A stretch of DNA of 64,000 nt from Deferribacteres bacterium (GTDB lineage: Bacteria; Zhuqueibacterota; Zhuqueibacteria; Zhuqueibacterales; Geothermadaptataceae): assembly GCA_020633675.1 (NCBI GenBank), contig JACKDE010000004.1, forward strand, positions 558,001-622,000, in the 5' to 3' direction. This document shows positions 62,983-64,000 of the stretch, piece after piece. The position numbers and the translations under genes are program-made. How positions within the stretch are numbered: the first letter of the stretch is position 1; every line of letters starts with the position of its first letter. The notes under the pieces are model-generated. The model was given only the letters and a program-made list of their open reading frames with translations, was not told the DNA's origin and did no database searches.

Positions 62983-64000
62983 TCAAGACGGTTTTACAGA
63001 TGTCGATTCTTTCTTCGCCCGGAACAGCAGCATTTCAGCCAGCAACCCGATTAGCGCCAGCACAAGAAAGAACTGCCACAGCTCACTGCCGTAGCGCCAG
63101 CTTTGCAGCGCAGCCTGCATCGGCGTCTCTGCATCCAGCACTACGACATTGTTCTCACCGTAGATTTCGCGAAAAGTTTCGTTTGGCAGCGGCGGGGTGT
63201 CCAACTCGGCCGCGTCAAAGTTGACCGCCCACACATATTGCACTTTACCATCGGCCATCAGCGTGTAAAAGCCCGTTTGGCGCGTCTCATCCACCGAAAC
63301 GGCAAAACGACCGTTGACAATATTCGGACGGATTTGCTGCACGGACTGATCCGGCGTCACCACCGAAAACTGCTGCAGATTCTCACCGGCCAGGCTGACC
63401 TGCGCTGGCTGTCCGGCAAAAATCTCCCGGCCCGGCATGCCGCCCTGTCCGGCGACGTAACGAATGCTGCGATTAACCAGTGGCGCAAAAATCCCCTTGA
63501 ATGGCAGATCCGACCACTCGGCATCAGCCGATGCCAAATAGGCCAGCAGCAGCCCATCCTTGACACGTTTTTCGAGCAGGAAGGGCGCTTCGTTGCTGTA
63601 GCGCATCACCACTTCTGCATCAGCAGCCGGCCTCGCCACAACGGCGAAACGAAACTCAGGCGAATCAATTTTTTCAGACTCGCCCTGCTCGAACACACCC
63701 TGAAAAATCGGGTGGTTGTTATTGACTGTGCCGAGGCGCAAAATGGCCTGGCCACCTTGCTGGCTGCCCACGGATTCGCCGAGCTGACCAAGTCCAAAAC
63801 GTTCAAAAAGCTGCTCGTTGTAATTGCGTAAATCGACGGCATTGCCCAAAAATGACACCGCCCCGCCACCATTTTCGAGATAATTTTGTAAGCGCTGGCC
63901 GACTTCCGGTGATAGCGATGGTACGTTGCAGAATACCACCAAATCGTAGGCTTGAAATTTAACACGGCTGAGCTGTGCTGCATCCATTTCTTCGAGTTGC
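62983..64000 (-). CDS. BatA-like membrane protein C-terminal part (5' partial)
   Basis: The frame is open through the right edge, so only the last 338 codons are visible. DLVVFCNVPSL, LQNYLENGGGAVSFLGN and NNNHPIFQGVFEQGE form a glutamine-amidotransferase-like (DUF4159-like) fold that is common in the C-terminal half of BatA/VWA-type proteins. A beta-rich domain (about 200-280) follows, then a final helix (LWQFFLVLALIGLLAEMLLFRAK). In complete relatives the N-terminus holds a BatA helix pair and a von Willebrand domain. Role unknown. The family call is by pattern. Confidence 0.7.
   Translation of the reverse strand, partial: QLEEMDAAQLSRVKFQAYDLVVFCNVPSLSPEVGQRLQNYLENGGGAVSFLGNAVDLRNYNEQLFERFGLGQLGESVGSQQGGQAILRLGTVNNNHPIFQGVFEQGESEKIDSPEFRFAVVARPAADAEVVMRYSNEAPFLLEKRVKDGLLLAYLASADAEWSDLPFKGIFAPLVNRSIRYVAGQGGMPGREIFAGQPAQVSLAGENLQQFSVVTPDQSVQQIRPNIVNGRFAVSVDETRQTGFYTLMADGKVQYVWAVNFDAAELDTPPLPNETFREIYGENNVVVLDAETPMQAALQSWRYGSELWQFFLVLALIGLLAEMLLFRAKKESTSVKPS

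Noticed and set aside
1..64000. CRISPR arrays, tRNA or rRNA genes, insertion sequences
   Set aside because: No regularly spaced repeats, no tRNA T-loop/acceptor patterns, and no transposase-like protein were found in a read of both strands.

Overview
The window is a bacterial chromosome segment of about 50% GC. It is gene-dense and carries no tRNA, rRNA, CRISPR array or transposase that I could recognise. The gene content points to a Gram-negative, outer-membrane-bearing member of the FCB side of the tree, most likely Calditrichota or a KSB1-like candidate phylum. The reasons are a GWxTD-domain protein, a DUF5916 outer-membrane protein, very large TPR lipoprotein-like or secreted proteins, an AgmX-type TonB protein, a Sec-type (clade II) nitrous oxide reductase, and a bactofilin joined to a complete F-type ATP synthase operon. 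This placement is inference from families; no marker gene was compared.

Layout. 1-4.6 kb (+): the end of an outer-membrane metalloprotease/propeller/beta-barrel protein, a GWxTD protein and a small membrane protein. 4.8-12.2 kb (-): a PDZ-only secreted protein, a nitronate-monooxygenase-like flavoprotein, a PlsC-type acyltransferase, an iron-sulfur membrane protein, a FtsX/MacB-type permease and an SRPBCC protein. 12.5-19.2 kb (-): a nitrous oxide reductase operon (cytochrome c, nosZ, a membrane-domain/NosL fusion, nosD, nosF, nosY). 19.5-22.2 kb (+): a divergently transcribed arsenic-type block (Cys-rich MarR regulator, arsM, CoA transferase). 22.2-29.8 kb: a small membrane protein, an OPT transporter, a hydroxyacid dehydrogenase, a DUF547 protein and a DUF5916 outer-membrane protein.

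30.0-41.1 kb (-): an envelope-energising operon with two giant TPR proteins, a small secreted protein, ExbB/TolQ, two ExbD/TolR proteins and an AgmX/TonB-like protein. This resembles the Agl-Glt/Tol-Pal/Ton type of proton-driven trans-envelope machine. One ExbD has Asn where the proton-carrying Asp belongs, and the other keeps the Asp. 41.4-50.1 kb (-): M23 peptidase, bactofilin, atpZ, atpI-like, atpB-E-F-H-A-G-D-C. 50.2-57.8 kb (-): parB, parA, lptD, rarA and a secreted beta-propeller protein. 57.9-60.0 kb: an orphan antitoxin-like small gene and an AT-rich DUF1566 gene that look acquired. 60.2-64 kb (-): an NtrC-type regulator, hflX, and a membrane protein cut by the right edge.

How it fits together: the cell appears to respire with N2O as a terminal acceptor, keeps a proton-type ATP synthase, spends proton-motive force on at least one trans-envelope machine, and can methylate arsenite. 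The candidates most worth a second look are the ExbB/ExbD/ExbD*/AgmX/TPR machine, the membrane-NosL fusion next to a probably lipid-anchored NosZ, the Cys-rich MarR/ArsM pair, and the protease-propeller-barrel fusion at the left edge.
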